Source: Spirochaeta sp.
Lineage (GTDB): Bacteria; Spirochaetota; Spirochaetia; Spirochaetales_E; Spirochaetaceae_B
Assembly: GCA_030590585.1 (NCBI GenBank)
Contig: JAUUYD010000161.1
Span: forward strand, 1 to 5,977
Direction of reading: 5' to 3'
DNA: 5,977 nucleotides
A program made the position numbers and the translations under genes. The stretch's first letter is position 1. Each line of letters begins with the position of its first letter. Positions 4,845 through 5,977 of this stretch are shown piece after piece. The notes below the pieces were generated by a model. It ran no database searches and was not told the DNA's origin. It saw only the letters and a program-made list of their open reading frames with translations.

Positions 4845-5977
4845 AATTTGGGTAAAGCAAATTCCATGACATCTTCAAGCTCTTTCATCGGATGGAAGGT
4901 GATGCCTTTTTTTACATGATCGGGAATCTCTTCCAGATCTCTCATATTGGATTCCGGAATGATAACATCTTTTACTTTATGGCGTCTGGCGGCAATGGTT
5001 TTTTCTTTCAGGCCGCCGATCGCCAATACTTTACCGGTGAGGCTCAGCTCTCCTGTCATGGCCAGGTTGGTTCGTATTTTCTGTCCCGAGGCCAGGGAGA
5101 GTAAGGCGGTGGTCATGGTAATACCCGCTGAGGGTCCATCTTTTGGTGTGGCACCTTCGGGGATATGCAGATGCACAATATGTGTGTCAAAGAACTTTTC
5201 GATCCCGTCTATATCTTCAACAATTTTTCTGGCCCTGGTGTAGGCGATTGCGGCGGACTCTTTCATCACATCCCCCATCTGGCCGGTGAGCTTGAATCCT
5301 CCCTTTCCCTTTACGGCTTCGGCTTCAATCACAAGAACATCCCCGCCCATACTGGTCCAGGCCAGACCCAGAGCCATTCCCGGAATAGCGGCTTTTTTCA
5401 GGCCGTCCTCCCGGAAATAGGGTTTTTTCAGATATTCTTCCAGAGTATCCGAGGCAACGCGGACAGGAAGTTTACCCCTTCCCTCCACAACCTGCCGGGC
5501 CACCTTACGGTGGATACGGTCAACAGCTTTTTCAAAAGTTCTCATTCCGGCATCTCTGGCATACCCTTCGGCGATGGCTTTCAAAGCGGTTTTGTTGTAT
5601 CTGATCTGACCCCGTTTAAGACCGTGTTTCTTCAGGCTCTTGGGAATAATGTAACGTTTGGCAATTTCTGTTTTTTCTTCCACCACGTATCCTGACAGCC
5701 GGATGATTTCCATTCGGTCCAAAAGAGGCCGGGGTATGGGGTCCAGAGTGTTGGCTGTAGCGACAAAGACAACATGGGAGAGATCGAAGGGTAAATCCAG
5801 ATAATGATCCCGAAAATTAATGTTCTGTTCCTGATCCAGCACCTCCAGAAGGGCGGAGGACGGATCTCCCTGATAACTGCTGCCCAGTTTATCGATCTCA
5901 TCAATCATGAATACAGGTGCTCTGGATTTAACGATTTTCATCCCCTGAAGAATCTTGCCGGGCATGGCACCGACATA
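4838..5977 (-). CDS. lon: ATP-dependent Lon protease (LonA), C-terminal part, cut by window edge
   Basis: Cytoplasmic AAA+ serine protease that unfolds and degrades damaged and regulatory proteins. The frame is open to the right edge (first codons YVGAMPGK), giving 379 residues of a protein usually near 800. In fragment numbering: Walker B VFMIDEID (22-29), sensor-1 VATAN (73-77), Arg finger in LLDRMEIIRLSGY (Arg88), sensor-2 region DAGMRTFEK (142-150), and the protease domain with PKDGPSAG carrying catalytic Ser283 and GLKEK carrying catalytic Lys326. The Ser-Lys spacing of 43 equals that of E. coli Lon. Walker A and the N-terminal substrate domain are beyond the window. All visible catalytic residues are intact, so the enzyme should be active. 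It is the upstream gene of a two-gene unit with the LiaF-like protein; its promoter is not in view. Confidence 0.97.
   Translation of the reverse strand, partial: YVGAMPGKILQGMKIVKSRAPVFMIDEIDKLGSSYQGDPSSALLEVLDQEQNINFRDHYLDLPFDLSHVVFVATANTLDPIPRPLLDRMEIIRLSGYVVEEKTEIAKRYIIPKSLKKHGLKRGQIRYNKTALKAIAEGYARDAGMRTFEKAVDRIHRKVARQVVEGRGKLPVRVASDTLEEYLKKPYFREDGLKKAAIPGMALGLAWTSMGGDVLVIEAEAVKGKGGFKLTGQMGDVMKESAAIAYTRARKIVEDIDGIEKFFDTHIVHLHIPEGATPKDGPSAGITMTTALLSLASGQKIRTNLAMTGELSLTGKVLAIGGLKEKTIAARRHKVKDVIIPESNMRDLEEIPDHVKKGITFHPMKELEDVMEFALPKLR

Noticed and set aside
5165..5695. 176-codon plus-strand frame
   Set aside because: Antisense to the highly conserved Lon protease domain.

Overview
The window looks like a gene-dense chromosomal segment from a Gram-negative-type bacterium of roughly 50% GC. 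It carries a lipoprotein with an N-terminal lipobox and a Sec-exported serine protease, which fits a cell with a periplasm. The gene content (short-form PabB with a separate small PabC, M29 aminopeptidase, LonA, and a LiaF-like protein with a DUF1707-type N-terminus) made me think of a free-living spirochaete. That is a weak impression from memory, not a demonstrated assignment. I see no rRNA, tRNA, CRISPR array, transposase or phage gene, and no stretch above 300 bases lacks a gene.

Layout. (1) At the left edge, on the minus strand, is the first 170 residues of an M29-family metal aminopeptidase; the rest lies outside the window. (2) A short divergent intergenic region (513-568) separates it from a plus-strand run of four closely packed genes: pabB (aminodeoxychorismate synthase component I), pabC (aminodeoxychorismate lyase, class IV PLP fold), an exported trypsin-like serine protease preceded by two PPC-like beta domains, and a small ankyrin-repeat lipoprotein. 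The first three overlap (41 nt, then 4 nt) and the fourth follows after 18 nt, so they are probably one operon. (3) On the minus strand from the right edge come the C-terminal half of Lon protease and, 4 nt after its stop, a DUF1707/LiaF-C-like protein. That second operon meets the first tail to tail, and the two final genes share the palindromic stop CTAG.

How they work together. PabB and PabC are consecutive steps from chorismate to p-aminobenzoate for folate; the glutaminase partner PabA is not in the window. The protease and the ankyrin lipoprotein would both act outside the cytoplasm and have no obvious folate role, so they form a separate envelope pair riding on the same transcript. Lon is cytoplasmic protein quality control, and the LiaF-like protein downstream hints at an envelope-stress link.

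The items most worth a second look are the domain order of the protease and its pairing with the ankyrin lipoprotein, a terminator-like perfect palindrome followed by T7 on the plus strand inside the LiaF-like gene, and back-to-back candidate promoters whose -10 elements lie 7 nt from the start codons, suggesting leaderless mRNAs. Nothing here is clearly a wholly new system.
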